A stretch of DNA of 64,000 bases from Acinetobacter lactucae (GTDB taxonomy: Bacteria > Pseudomonadota > Gammaproteobacteria > Pseudomonadales > Moraxellaceae). Location of the stretch: positions 1 through 64,000 of the forward strand of contig NZ_LRPE01000037.1 of NCBI RefSeq assembly GCF_001605885.1, read 5' to 3'. The translations under genes were made by a program, and so were the position numbers. Each line of letters opens with the position of its first letter. Positions within the stretch are counted from its first letter, which is position 1. The notes under the pieces were generated by a model. It was not told where the DNA came from. It saw nothing but the letters and a program-made list of their open reading frames with translations, and did not search any database. Of the stretch, positions 27,348 through 35,084 are shown one piece after another.

Positions 27348-28316
27348 ATGAAAAATTTAACCCTTCCCACTTATGAAGATGTAGCAGCCGCTGCTGAACG
27401 TATAAAAGGTTTTGTAAATAAGACTCCTGTTTTAACTTCACGTACTGTTAACAATGAATTTGAAGCAGAAGTATTCTTTAAATGTGAGAATTTTCAACGT
27501 GTTGGTGCTTTTAAATTTCGTGGTGCAATGAATGCGCTTTTGCAATTTAATGACACTCAAAAAAAAGCTGGTGTGGTTGCTTTCTCTTCGGGAAATCATG
27601 CACAAGCGATTGCACTTTCAGCAAAAACTCTTGGTATTCCAGCCATAATCGTTATGCCCCAAGATGCTCCTGCTGCAAAGATGGCAGCAACGCGAGAATA
27701 CGGCGGTGATATTGTTGAATTTGACCGCTATACGGAAGATCGGGAAAAAATTGGAAAAGAAATAGCTGAAAAAAATGGTCTAACCTTAATTCCATCTTAT
27801 GACCATCCGCATGTAATTGCGGGTCAAGGAACGGTAGCAAAAGAGTTATTTGAAGAAGTTGGTGAATTAGATTACCTGTTTGTATGTTTAGGTGGTGGCG
27901 GTTTATTAGCTGGGTCTGCCCTTTCTGCTCGCCATCTCTCTCCTAACTGTAAAATATATGGTGTTGAACCTGCTCTAGGAAATGATGGACAAATATCTTT
28001 TAGAAAAGGAGAAATTGTTCATATTGATACACCTCAAACAATTGCAGATGGTGCTCAAACACAGTATTTAGGCAAATTAACATTTCCTATTATTCAAAAG
28101 AATGTAGATGACATTTTGACTGTAAAAGACGAAGAACTGGTCACTTCTATGAAGTTCTTTGCTGAAAGAATGAAGATGGTAGTTGAACCGACAGGCTGTC
28201 TCGGATTTGCTGCTGCACGTAATTTAAAACATGAATTAAAAGGCAAACGTATAGGCATCATTATTAGTGGTGGAAACGTTGATATTTCTAAATATGTAGA
28301 GTTTTTATCAGCTTAA
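27348..28316 (+). CDS. PLP-dependent threo-3-hydroxyaspartate/threonine dehydratase
   Basis: Fold-type II PLP enzyme of 322 aa, serine/threonine dehydratase family without a regulatory ACT domain. The PLP lysine is in GAFKFRGA and the phosphate loop is CLGGGGLLAG. The FSSGNHAQAIA motif binds the substrate carboxylate. The overall sequence is close to threo-3-hydroxyaspartate ammonia-lyases (BhcB-like), but threonine or serine dehydratase activity cannot be excluded. Start: ATG 27348 with TTAGG 7 nt upstream; an in-frame TTG lies at 27342. The remnant at 28431 suggests that it was once followed by an ornithine-cyclodeaminase-type partner. Confidence 0.85.
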   Translation: MKNLTLPTYEDVAAAAERIKGFVNKTPVLTSRTVNNEFEAEVFFKCENFQRVGAFKFRGAMNALLQFNDTQKKAGVVAFSSGNHAQAIALSAKTLGIPAIIVMPQDAPAAKMAATREYGGDIVEFDRYTEDREKIGKEIAEKNGLTLIPSYDHPHVIAGQGTVAKELFEEVGELDYLFVCLGGGGLLAGSALSARHLSPNCKIYGVEPALGNDGQISFRKGEIVHIDTPQTIADGAQTQYLGKLTFPIIQKNVDDILTVKDEELVTSMKFFAERMKMVVEPTGCLGFAAARNLKHELKGKRIGIIISGGNVDISKYVEFLSA

Positions 28317-28328
28317 TAAAAATCGATA

Positions 28329-28364
28329 TCTATCTATGATGTCAGCTAAAACGTCATAGATAGA
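28329..28364 (+). terminator. Hairpin after the dehydratase gene
   Basis: TCTATCTATGATG and CGTCATAGATAGA form a 13-bp stem with one G-T pair and a 10-nt loop. The T-run is short, so it is a weak terminator or mRNA-stabilising hairpin. Confidence 0.6.
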
Positions 28365-28430
28365 CTTTCAATATGCATATGTCTCTAGACTTAGTCGCGT
28401 TTTAATTTAAATAAACTTTTGGAGATGGTG

Positions 28431-28505
28431 ATGAGATTTATTTCTGAGTCTGAATCTTCTGCTCTCATCAATCATGAAAACTGTTGTATCCCTGTGACAG
28501 AATAA
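28431..28505 (+). pseudogene. 5' remnant of an ornithine cyclodeaminase-like gene
   Basis: An ATG with a GGAGATGG ribosome binding site starts a 24-codon frame. Its first part, MRFISESESSALINHE, is like the conserved beginning of ornithine cyclodeaminase/pyrroline-2-carboxylate reductase family proteins. It then changes to unrelated sequence (NCCIPVTE) and stops. The rest of the ~310-codon gene is missing; the convergent regulator gene ends 9 bp later. A deletion joining the start of the gene to downstream sequence is the simplest reading. The match is from memory of the family, not from a search. Confidence 0.55.
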
Positions 28506-28513
28506 GAGAATAA

Positions 28514-29473
28514 TTATTTTTCATCAATATTGCCGAAAGCTTTTCTCCACGCATTAGGACTTGTGCCATATTTTTCACGGAAATTCTTTCTAAACATAAC
28601 CGTATTATTGAAACCAGAAAGTTCTGTTATTTGTTCAATAGACAATTTTGTTGTTTCCAATAACACACAGCTATACCTAATTCTTTCCGCATTAAGCCAT
28701 TCTACCAAGCTCATACCAGTCGCTTTTTTAAAATGCCGTGTAAATGTTCTGCGTGTCATATGTGCTTTTTCAGCTAACGCTTCAATACTATGCTGCTGAG
28801 CTAAATTTTTTCTTAAAAAATCGAGTAAGACATTAATTTGTGCATCCTGACTTGAACTCGCCACAGGTTGTTCAATGAATTGAGCCTGTCCCCCTTCTCG
28901 GTGTGGAGGAATGACCATTACCCTAGATACCTTATTCGCAATTTGTGCATTATATATTTCACGAACTAAGTATAGACAACAGTCAAGAGCGGCTCCTGTA
29001 CCAGCAGATGTAATAATTCTCTGGTCTTCCACATAAAGGGCATCTGAATCCAGCCTAATATCTGGAAATCTTTCGTTAAAATCTTGTTCCGCCAACCAGT
29101 GTGTAGTCGCTTTTTTATCTTTTAATAAACCTGCATATGCTAATGCATAAGTGCCGTAGCATAGACCAACAAGTTTACTTCCTCTTTTATATGCATACTG
29201 AAGGCTTTTAATCAGAGAATCTTCTGGTCTATGATTAAAGTCATCCCAACCAGGAATAACAACAAGATCAAATTCTGGGATTAGTTCTATTCCTCCATCA
29301 GGAATAATGATCATTGACTGTTCTGTTTTTACAGGTTGTCCATCAATTGAAAATATTTTTAACTTAAATAAGCTCTTATCTTCAATTTTTATATTGAAAA
29401 TAATATGTGGAATAGAGAAGTGAAATGGATTTATATTGGGATAAACAAATAATCCAATCACTGGTATTGCCAT
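28514..29473 (-). CDS. GlxA family AraC-type regulator
   Basis: Regulator with an N-terminal DJ-1/PfpI-like domain (about 1-190, with LCYGTYALAYAGLL at the nucleophile-elbow position) and a C-terminal AraC helix-turn-helix pair (HMTRRTFTRHFKKATG; ITELSGFNNTVMFRKNF). Start at ATG 29473 (MAIPVIGLFVYP) with GGAAGAA upstream; an earlier in-frame start at 29548 adds 25 residues unlike the family. It is divergent from the metallohydrolase gene at 29609, a likely target. Confidence 0.88.
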   Translation of the reverse strand: MAIPVIGLFVYPNINPFHFSIPHIIFNIKIEDKSLFKLKIFSIDGQPVKTEQSMIIIPDGGIELIPEFDLVVIPGWDDFNHRPEDSLIKSLQYAYKRGSKLVGLCYGTYALAYAGLLKDKKATTHWLAEQDFNERFPDIRLDSDALYVEDQRIITSAGTGAALDCCLYLVREIYNAQIANKVSRVMVIPPHREGGQAQFIEQPVASSSQDAQINVLLDFLRKNLAQQHSIEALAEKAHMTRRTFTRHFKKATGMSLVEWLNAERIRYSCVLLETTKLSIEQITELSGFNNTVMFRKNFREKYGTSPNAWRKAFGNIDEK

Positions 29474-29608
29474 ACAAATTCTTCCACTATGAAAAATATA
29501 AATATAGCATTTTGTCCTAATAGTTTCGATAGTTGTCCTTAAGGACAATTTTTTATGTTTATCTCTTTGCTCATAATTCCAATATCAGTAAATCATTTGG
29601 AATTAGAT

Positions 29609-30490
29609 ATGAAAAAAATCTTAAATAGTTCTCTTATCGCTATGACTTTAGCAACGGCTTCATTCAATTTATATGCGAATGAAAATGTCCAAAGAGATAC
29701 GTCAAAGATAACTCACCTACAAGAAATTCGTAATGCAACAGTAAAAATTACGTATGCAGATACAACTTTTTTAGTTGATCCGATGTTTGCAAAAAAAGGT
29801 TTTTATGAAGGGTTCCCACATACTTACCGTAGCTACTTACGAAATCCATTGGTAGATTTGCCGATTAAACCTGAAACAATTTTGGAAGGGGTCGATGCCA
29901 TTATTGTAACGCACACTCATTTAGACCATTGGGATGATGCGGCACAAGCGGCTATACCAAAGAATATGCCTGTTTTCGTACAAAACGAACAAGATCAAAA
30001 GACCATTCAGTCTCAAGGTTTTAAAGATGTACGCATCTTAACGCAAACTACATTTGAAGGTATCAAACTAACAAAAATCGGTGGTCAACATGGTACTGAT
30101 GAGATGTACCGCAATACTAAGCTAGGAGCTGCTTTAGGCGAAGCTATGGGCATGGTTTTTGAAGCAGCAGGTCATGAAAATATTTATGTTGCTGGTGATA
30201 CCGTTTGGCGTCCAGAAGTTGATCAAGCTATAGAAAAATTCAAGCCCGAAGTGATTGTATTAAATACAGGGAATGCATTGATGGAGGGATACAAAGAATC
30301 AATTATCATGGGCAAAGAAGATACTTATCACGCCACTCAAAAAGCACCTAAAGCTAAAATTGTTGCCGTTCATATGGATGCTATTAACCATATGTCTGTA
30401 TCACGTGCCCAGCTTTCAAAATATGTAAAACAAAAAGGTATTCAAGATAAAGTCTTAATTCCTTTAGATGGTGAAACACTCTCTTTTTAA
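29609..30490 (+). CDS. Exported metallo-beta-lactamase-fold hydrolase
   Basis: UlaG-like MBL-fold protein of 293 aa. A signal peptide (MKKILNSSLIAMTLATASFN, cleavage near YAN) points to the periplasm. The zinc motif is VTHTHLDHWDD, with later GGQHGT and AGDTVWRP metal-site segments. Start: ATG 29609 is preferred because it begins the signal peptide; an upstream in-frame ATG at 29555 adds 18 residues. Substrate unknown. It is paired with the divergent GlxA-type regulator. Confidence 0.85.
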   Translation: MKKILNSSLIAMTLATASFNLYANENVQRDTSKITHLQEIRNATVKITYADTTFLVDPMFAKKGFYEGFPHTYRSYLRNPLVDLPIKPETILEGVDAIIVTHTHLDHWDDAAQAAIPKNMPVFVQNEQDQKTIQSQGFKDVRILTQTTFEGIKLTKIGGQHGTDEMYRNTKLGAALGEAMGMVFEAAGHENIYVAGDTVWRPEVDQAIEKFKPEVIVLNTGNALMEGYKESIIMGKEDTYHATQKAPKAKIVAVHMDAINHMSVSRAQLSKYVKQKGIQDKVLIPLDGETLSF

Positions 30491-30517
30491 GTTTTACAAA
30501 TTTAGTTAAACACATAT

Positions 30518-30545
30518 TAACGCCCTGAATTATCAGGGCTTTAAT
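30518..30545 (+). terminator. Terminator-like hairpin after the MBL-fold gene
   Basis: GCCCTGA, loop ATTA, TCAGGGC followed by TTTAATAT; modest T-run. Confidence 0.65.
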
Positions 30546-30604
30546 ATAAATCACCACCACGACAAATAAATTTTCCAAACGATTTAACTCAATACCCCGT
30601 TGCA

Positions 30605-31159
30605 CTAACTAAACTGGATTAAAAAATACTCAAGCAATCTCTCCCGTTCATCTGGTTTGTTTGGATCTAAAAGCTGTACCATTGCCCCATCAATCGTAAA
30701 CAAAAACATGTGCGCATCTTGTTTTGAAGCATTTTCGTTGGTGGTCAAAAGCAAATGATAGATTTCATTAATTAACCAGTTTCGATATTCAACGACCACC
30801 TGATACGCCTTTGGATGGGTTTTCGCAATTTCAAAAATAGCTTTAAATGGCAAATGATAGAGTCCGTCTAAATCTGCATGTAAAAAGTAAAGTTTGCGAA
30901 GCTTTTCAAACAGCGTTAAATCTTTTTGAACATAGATAATTGAAAGCACCTCATGTTTAAGCCCATCTTTTTGAAAGGTTAGACTCATTTCAATAAGCCG
31001 CTCTTTTGAATGGAAATAATTATAAAAAGTTGCTTTTGAAGTTTTTGAAGATTCAAGAATGCGGTCCACTCCGACTTTATGAAAACCGTAGTTATTAAAA
31101 AGATATCGGGATGTGTGAAGCACACTTAAAGCACGAAACGGAAGATCTGAATGGGGCAT
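30605..31159 (-). CDS. TetR family regulator
   Basis: About 184 aa. The N-terminal TetR helix-turn-helix is visible (FHKVGVDRILESSKTSKATF, then YNYFHSKERL). The C-terminal ligand domain has no recognised relatives. A longer frame to 31258 exists, but MPHSDLPFRA at 31159 is a more natural start just ahead of the DNA-binding domain. No clear neighbouring target gene: the adjacent DNA to the right is gene-poor. Confidence 0.85.
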   Translation of the reverse strand: MPHSDLPFRALSVLHTSRYLFNNYGFHKVGVDRILESSKTSKATFYNYFHSKERLIEMSLTFQKDGLKHEVLSIIYVQKDLTLFEKLRKLYFLHADLDGLYHLPFKAIFEIAKTHPKAYQVVVEYRNWLINEIYHLLLTTNENASKQDAHMFLFTIDGAMVQLLDPNKPDERERLLEYFLIQFS

Positions 31160-31402
31160 ATTTTTACCGTTATAAATTCTTATTGTTTCTAAACGAGATA
31201 CTTTTTTGGGAGAAAAAAGGCATAGCAAAGCCGTAAGACTGTGCTTGGCACATCTCAAGTTTTATTGTTGATGCAAGTTTTTTTGAGCCGTAATGACTTA
31301 AAGCCTGAAAACCCTAAAGATCATCAAGCTGCTTTAAATTTTTAAGTTGTGTCGTTATAGCTTTTGGCAGTCGCTGCCAAGAAATTAAGAATGTGCAAAG
31401 CC

Positions 31403-31460
31403 AACTCCTTTTTATAGGGAGTTCTGCCAGAGCATTAATTAAGAATTATGGTGGCAGAAC
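31403..31460. repeat. Nested inverted repeats
   Basis: AACTCC/GGAGTT (31403-31408 and 31417-31422) is followed by the perfect 9-bp inverted repeat GTTCTGCCA (31421-31429) and TGGCAGAAC (31452-31460) around an AT-rich 22-nt loop containing TTAATTAA. They share bases, so two alternative hairpins are possible, as in a structured RNA or a recombination site. Confidence 0.5.
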
Positions 31461-31620
31461 GAAAGAGGGTTGACAGACTGGCTCAAGACCCAGCACGCAC
31501 AAAGGCGTCCCCCTTCCGTCCTACCGCAACAAAAGGGAGACGAACGGGTTTACATCAAAAAAACGAATTTTTTCAATGTACTTGAGCGCGGCCTGTCAAA
31601 GCCGGCTGGCAATGTGGCCA

Positions 31621-31770
31621 GCAGGCAAAGGATAAGCTTCACATTTATTGCAGTCAAGCACACAAAATGACATTTGTTTTAAATTAGATCATTAAAAAGT
31701 AAGGTTAAATAATAAATAAGTTATTGTTAAATTGGGGTTTATAAAGTTGCGGAATTTTGAGATATAAGGG
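31621..31770 (+). repeat. Imperfect direct repeat, left copy
   Basis: From GCAGGCAAAGGAT onwards this resembles 33020-33165. The strongest shared core is TTTAAATTAGATCATTAAAA, followed by AGTAAGG and a TAAATAAT/AATAAG stretch. A few substitutions and a short insertion (CACAC near 31660) separate the copies. Confidence 0.8.
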
Positions 31771-31859
31771 TTTAGGAAACTAGAAATGCGCTAGTGCGGC
31801 TTCCACCACCTGCGCTTTATTATTTGTTTAATTGAGTATTTGCAATGTGCCCTAGAGCC

Positions 31860-31961
31860 ATGAAGGTTTCTATTTTTAAAAAGAACGCTATCCTGCCGCG
31901 TGAAATGTACGGCGTTGATAGATTAATTTATTTTATCAATTTTAAAAATTTTACCACTTAG
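31860..31961 (+). pseudogene. Possible truncated small ORF
   Basis: A 33-codon frame begins MKVSIFKKNAILPREMYGVD with a natural-looking amino-acid composition, then passes into AT-rich sequence and stops inside the convergent gene at 31923. It may be the 5' remnant of a longer gene; no family was identified and the ribosome binding site is weak. Confidence 0.3.
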
Positions 31962-32129
31962 GGTACTTTGAAAAAACATCTCAAAACCCGGTCGTATATC
32001 TTCGCCTTCAACTGTAATGTATTTTAAATTAGAAAAACATTGAGTATTAGCGAAATAATTATCTACTGTTGCCTGAATGACGTATTTAATTCCAAACTGG
32101 TCTTTGACACTGATATTTTGTTTAAGCAT
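31923..32129 (-). CDS. Small protein (68 aa), paralogue of the next
   Basis: Unrecognised. An AGGA signal (TTAGGATATCGTC before ATG) supports translation. The sequence ends TLSGKIFKIDKIN. It shares its leader sequence, size and general layout with the 75-aa gene at 32198 (both begin Met-Leu-Lys and end with a G-x-x-F-x-type beta segment), suggesting an old duplication. No signal peptide or membrane segment. Confidence 0.55.
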   Translation of the reverse strand: MLKQNISVKDQFGIKYVIQATVDNYFANTQCFSNLKYITVEGEDIRPGFEMFFQSTLSGKIFKIDKIN

Positions 32130-32197
32130 GACGATATCCTAATAAAATTATGGCAGAAATAATGGACCCACCTAAATATCCAATAGCAAACTGAGTT

Positions 32198-32425
32198 TTA
32201 ACTAACTCTATAATCTAATTTAAATAGTTGATTTATAGACGCATAAAAGGTACGCCCATCTAAATTTAAATCAACTTCAATTCCAGAGGAAAGAAGAACT
32301 CTTTTACCAACTTCAACAGTTTTAAAACCTTCACGTGTATTTTGTATTCTATTTAGAGGAATTAAAGACACTAAAATTTCTGTACCATTTTTAGATTTTG
32401 CAATTAAATCATTTATTTTTAACAA
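32198..32425 (-). CDS. Small protein (75 aa), paralogue of the previous
   Basis: Unrecognised. It starts with TTG at 32425, 6 nt after AGGA (TTAGGATATAAA), almost the same leader as the 68-aa gene. The mid region VEVGKRVLLSSGIEVDLNLD looks beta-strand-rich. No targeting signal. It lies between the 68-aa gene and the cold shock gene, all on the minus strand. Confidence 0.55.
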   Translation of the reverse strand: MLKINDLIAKSKNGTEILVSLIPLNRIQNTREGFKTVEVGKRVLLSSGIEVDLNLDGRTFYASINQLFKLDYRVS

Positions 32426-32482
32426 TTTATATCCTAACTTAAAATTTACTTATAATCTTAAAACAACTTTAAAATCAATTTA

Positions 32483-32504
32483 AAAAGCACTCGTGAGTGC
32501 TTTT
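32483..32504 (-). terminator. Terminator after the cold shock gene
   Basis: AAAAGCACT, loop CGTG, AGTGCTTTT, just downstream of the minus-strand cold shock gene; a T-run follows. Confidence 0.8.
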
Positions 32505-32526
32505 ATTTATGAGTGCTTATAATTAT

Positions 32527-32742
32527 TTATAGAGCAACAATATTTACAGCATTTGGGCCTTTTTGGCCTTGTGCCACACTGAATTCAACACGTTGACCTT
32601 CAGCAAGAGTTCTGAAACCTGAGTTAGCGATTTCGCTAAAATGAGCAAAAACGTCTGGTCCTGATTCTGGTTGGATAAAACCGAAACCTTTAGCTTCGTT
32701 AAACCACTTAACAGTACCTTTCATGATATTTGAATTAGACAT
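32527..32742 (-). CDS. Cold shock protein (CspA family)
   Basis: Single cold shock domain, 71 aa. The RNA-binding motifs KGFGFI (RNP1) and DVFAHF (RNP2, VFVHF type) are present. ATG 32742 has AGGA at good spacing. A nucleic-acid chaperone acting on single-stranded RNA/DNA. An AT-rich, probably long leader lies upstream (32743-32950), common for cold shock mRNAs, but cold induction is not shown by the sequence. Confidence 0.93.
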   Translation of the reverse strand: MSNSNIMKGTVKWFNEAKGFGFIQPESGPDVFAHFSEIANSGFRTLAEGQRVEFSVAQGQKGPNAVNIVAL

Positions 32743-33266
32743 AATACATCCTAGTTTTTTTAAAAATTTAAACCATTTTATTGGTTATGAATAACATCGA
32801 AATAATAAAGAATGGAGCTGAAAATCTGAAAAAAACGAAGGATTATGACTAATACTGCGGTACTTAGAGAAGATTTACCAAACATGACTTTTTCTAGTTA
32901 TGTTCACTATAATACGAAAAATAAAATTAATCAAGTTTTCTAATATATATATTTATTTTATTTATAAAATAGGTGATGTTCTGGATTCAAAGTGTTGATA
33001 AGCGAGTAGTGCTCATTGCAGGTAGGCAAAGGATGGTGCTCTACCCTTTTGCAGTCAAGTAAATGACATTTGCTTTAAATTAGATCATTAAAAAGTAAGG
33101 ATAAATAATGAATAAGTGATTGTTAAAGTGGGGGTTATAAAGGTGGGGGTTTTGAGGAATATAGCTCTATCTTTCAGTCTATGATCTTTATAAAACTAAA
33201 GCTATAAAGCCATGAGATGGCTATATCAGTTTATATAAAGCAATAAAAAAACCGCAAAAGCGGCTT
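32743..33266. other. Gene-poor region with csp leader and right repeat copy
   Basis: About 520 bp. It contains the likely csp promoter and leader, an AT-rich stretch (TATATATATTTATTTTATTT), the right copy of the direct repeat, and the terminator of the YdcZ-like gene. No gene seen. Confidence 0.6.
33020..33165 (+). repeat. Imperfect direct repeat, right copy
   Basis: GTAGGCAAAGGAT through TTTTGAGGAATATA matches the left copy at 31621-31770 with scattered changes. The G+C-rich block that precedes the left copy is absent here. Confidence 0.8.
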
Positions 33267-33268
33267 TT
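33245..33268 (-). terminator. Terminator of the YdcZ-like gene
   Basis: AAAACCGC, AAAA loop, GCGGCTTTT; on the minus strand it is followed by a T-run and overlaps the stop codon at 33267-33269. Confidence 0.85.
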
Positions 33269-33734
33269 AATTTGATATCTTTCGATATTCATTATAAAGC
33301 ATAATAAGTCCACCAATTAAAATGAAACCTAACCCTAATAGTTTTAAACCATCTAACTTTCGTATTTGCACTCCAAGTAGACCAGTACTATCAATAATTG
33401 TTGCAAAAAGCATTTGCCCTAAAAAAACCCAAAGAAGAGTACTCGTTGCTCCTATTTTAGGTGCTGCGATAAACATACAAAGTATGTAAAGCGAACCTAA
33501 AAAACCAGACATCCACATCCACCAACTGGCATTTTGATAAGATGGGGGTTTAATACCGCCATCTATTAATAATGCAATGATAAGAGAAGCAATAGCTCCA
33601 CCTATATAAAGATAAAAGGTAGATTGTATTTGGGTTGCTCCACTAGTATTTCTAAAGGCATTTACTATTGCCAGTTGTAGAGGGACAATTAATCCACCTA
33701 ATATACTAATAAACACATAACTAATATTTTGCAT
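33267..33734 (-). CDS. YdcZ-like (DUF606/DMT superfamily) membrane protein
   Basis: 155 aa with about five hydrophobic segments, characteristic of the small YdcZ transporter family of the drug/metabolite superfamily. Features include an N-terminal GGLIVPLQLAIVNAFRN and a central WWMWMSGFLGSLYI. Family members are thought to move small molecules, but no substrate is known. The start overlaps the upstream gene by 14 bp, so the two are translated as a pair. Confidence 0.8.
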   Translation of the reverse strand: MQNISYVFISILGGLIVPLQLAIVNAFRNTSGATQIQSTFYLYIGGAIASLIIALLIDGGIKPPSYQNASWWMWMSGFLGSLYILCMFIAAPKIGATSTLLWVFLGQMLFATIIDSTGLLGVQIRKLDGLKLLGLGFILIGGLIMLYNEYRKISN

Positions 33735-34452
33735 TCTTAACCTCTAAGTATAAACTACTCCAAAATTCATCGAGAAGTTCAAGAAACTTATTAAAGCCAA
33801 TCATGAATTTTTCTTTTTTAGAATCAGTATCAATTATTGACCATATTGTTCTGTTCAAATCCTCGGCATGCCGAGCTTCAGTTCCATCTAAATGAATATC
33901 ATAAAAATATGAAACATCTATCCATTTTTCGTCTGAAAATAAACTTTTATTTTGTTCTGCACCTTTAACAAGTAGTTCTAACTGAGGTAAAGCATGAATT
34001 TCCTGAGCAAGAGCAGCACCTAACATAATATAAAGATCACTATTAAAAAGTTTTTCAGACTCATCTTTTAAGATCATTGTTGTCTGCAAACCTTTCCCAT
34101 ATTTTAGTTCTTTTTTATACACAACTTGACTATAAGAATTTATAGATTTAGTAAAAAGATAAGCATGGGATTGCCCATCATCCAATCCCTTTTCCTCTGC
34201 AATATTCAATTCGAAAGCTTCAATAATTTTTAGAATATTATCATCTAAATTATTATCTTCTTCCTTTTTTAGTTTTAAGATATTACAGCCTAAATCCAGT
34301 CGATAAGCTGTAGGCCCTAGCCAATGTCTAAGATTATTAACAAGAATATTGTATTGTGTATAACTATATTCATTACTATTACTAGACCAATTAAGAAGGC
34401 ATTCATTTTGCGCAACTTTTTTTGCTATTATTTGTAAGTCACTATAATTCAT
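33721..34452 (-). CDS. Heme-oxygenase-fold-like (putative diiron) enzyme
   Basis: 243 aa, very AT-rich gene. It looks all-helical, and the segment YDIHLDGTEARHAEDL resembles the HxxxDxxH-type metal motif of iron-containing redox enzymes with a heme-oxygenase-like fold (DUF3050/HDO-like). AQEIHALPQL is a possible second metal-ligand helix. Reaction and substrate are unknown. It is the first gene of a two-gene unit with the YdcZ-like protein. The family call is from motif resemblance only and needs a profile search. Confidence 0.5.
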   Translation of the reverse strand: MNYSDLQIIAKKVAQNECLLNWSSNSNEYSYTQYNILVNNLRHWLGPTAYRLDLGCNILKLKKEEDNNLDDNILKIIEAFELNIAEEKGLDDGQSHAYLFTKSINSYSQVVYKKELKYGKGLQTTMILKDESEKLFNSDLYIMLGAALAQEIHALPQLELLVKGAEQNKSLFSDEKWIDVSYFYDIHLDGTEARHAEDLNRTIWSIIDTDSKKEKFMIGFNKFLELLDEFWSSLYLEVKNAKY

Positions 34453-34841
34453 AAATTTTCCTCATTCTTCTAAGAAAGATAATAATTTCTATTTATTTAA
34501 ATATAAAATAATATTTAAACACATATATTATTTTAAAAAATTATTTCATTTATATGTCACTTTAATTTATTTTTGATTCAATATGTATTTATCATTCATT
34601 GCACCAAAATAATGCAAATATTATTTCCAATATTTTATTGGTGTAGCTTTAATTAAAAATTAAAAAATCACTAAATATTTAAAAATAATTAATTTTTCAA
34701 ATTATATATATTTATATTACTGTCTTAAATTAGTGATATAAAATATGAATTTATTAAACCAATAAAAAAAGCCCTAAACTATTATAATTTAGGGCTTTTT
34801 ACGTCATGTAAAGCTATTCGAGTTTATATGACTTTAAATCT
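34453..34841. other. AT-rich intergenic region
   Basis: About 390 bp, strongly AT-rich, holding the promoter for the minus-strand two-gene unit and the terminator downstream of tRNA-Val. No gene seen. Confidence 0.6.
34766..34800. terminator. Terminator downstream of tRNA-Val
   Basis: AAAAAGCCCTAAA and TTTAGGGCTTTTT form a 13-bp stem with a 9-nt loop. Read on the minus strand it follows the tRNA gene. Confidence 0.85.
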
Positions 34842-34918
34842 TGGTAGGTATATCCAGACTCGAACTGGAGACCTCTACGATGTCAACGTAGCGCTCTAAC
34901 CAACTGAGCTATACACCT
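34842..34918 (-). tRNA. tRNA-Val (anticodon GAC)
   Basis: On the minus strand, a 7-bp acceptor stem (AGGTGTA with TATACCT, one G-T pair), a D-arm AGCTCAGTTGGTTAGAGC, an anticodon stem CTACG/CGTAG around loop TTGACAT (anticodon GAC at 34884-34882), and a T-arm with GTTCGAGTC. CCA is encoded. The cloverleaf is complete. Confidence 0.96.
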
Positions 34919-35027
34919 AGAATGGAAAGCATAATATTCATTTTTCAAAAGCAAAACAAGTGATTTTCAATTGAAAAAAATACAAATGAACAGACTTTAA
35001 GCAAACTCTTTTTCATTTTCAAAAAAG

Positions 35028-35061
35028 AAAAACGGTACATGGTTTAACCACATACCGTTTC
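35028..35061 (-). terminator. Terminator of the cstA-ybdD unit
   Basis: AAACGGTACATGG and CCACATACCGTTT pair with one mismatch around TTTAA, with A/T-runs outside; it lies just after ybdD on the minus strand. Confidence 0.8.
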
Positions 35062-35084
35062 TTTAGCTGACTATTAATCTCAAC

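Larger units (their letters stand above)
31260..31922. other. Gene-poor, structured intergenic region
   Basis: About 660 bp without a confident gene. It contains a G+C-richer block (31451-31630) with several inverted repeats and short frames, the left copy of a ~140 bp direct repeat, and a short truncated-looking frame at 31860. The composition of the block differs from its AT-rich surroundings. No integrase, transposase or known RNA family was recognised. Confidence 0.5.

Noticed and set aside
31470..31670. 66-aa ORF as a protein-coding gene
   Set aside because: It crosses several inverted repeats and runs into the direct-repeat sequence, has no convincing ribosome binding site, and its composition looks non-coding; kept only as part of the structured block.
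34842..34918. tRNA-Val as an integration site of a genomic island
   Set aside because: The neighbouring AT-rich genes suggest an accessory patch, but no integrase and no duplicated tRNA 3' end were found in the window.
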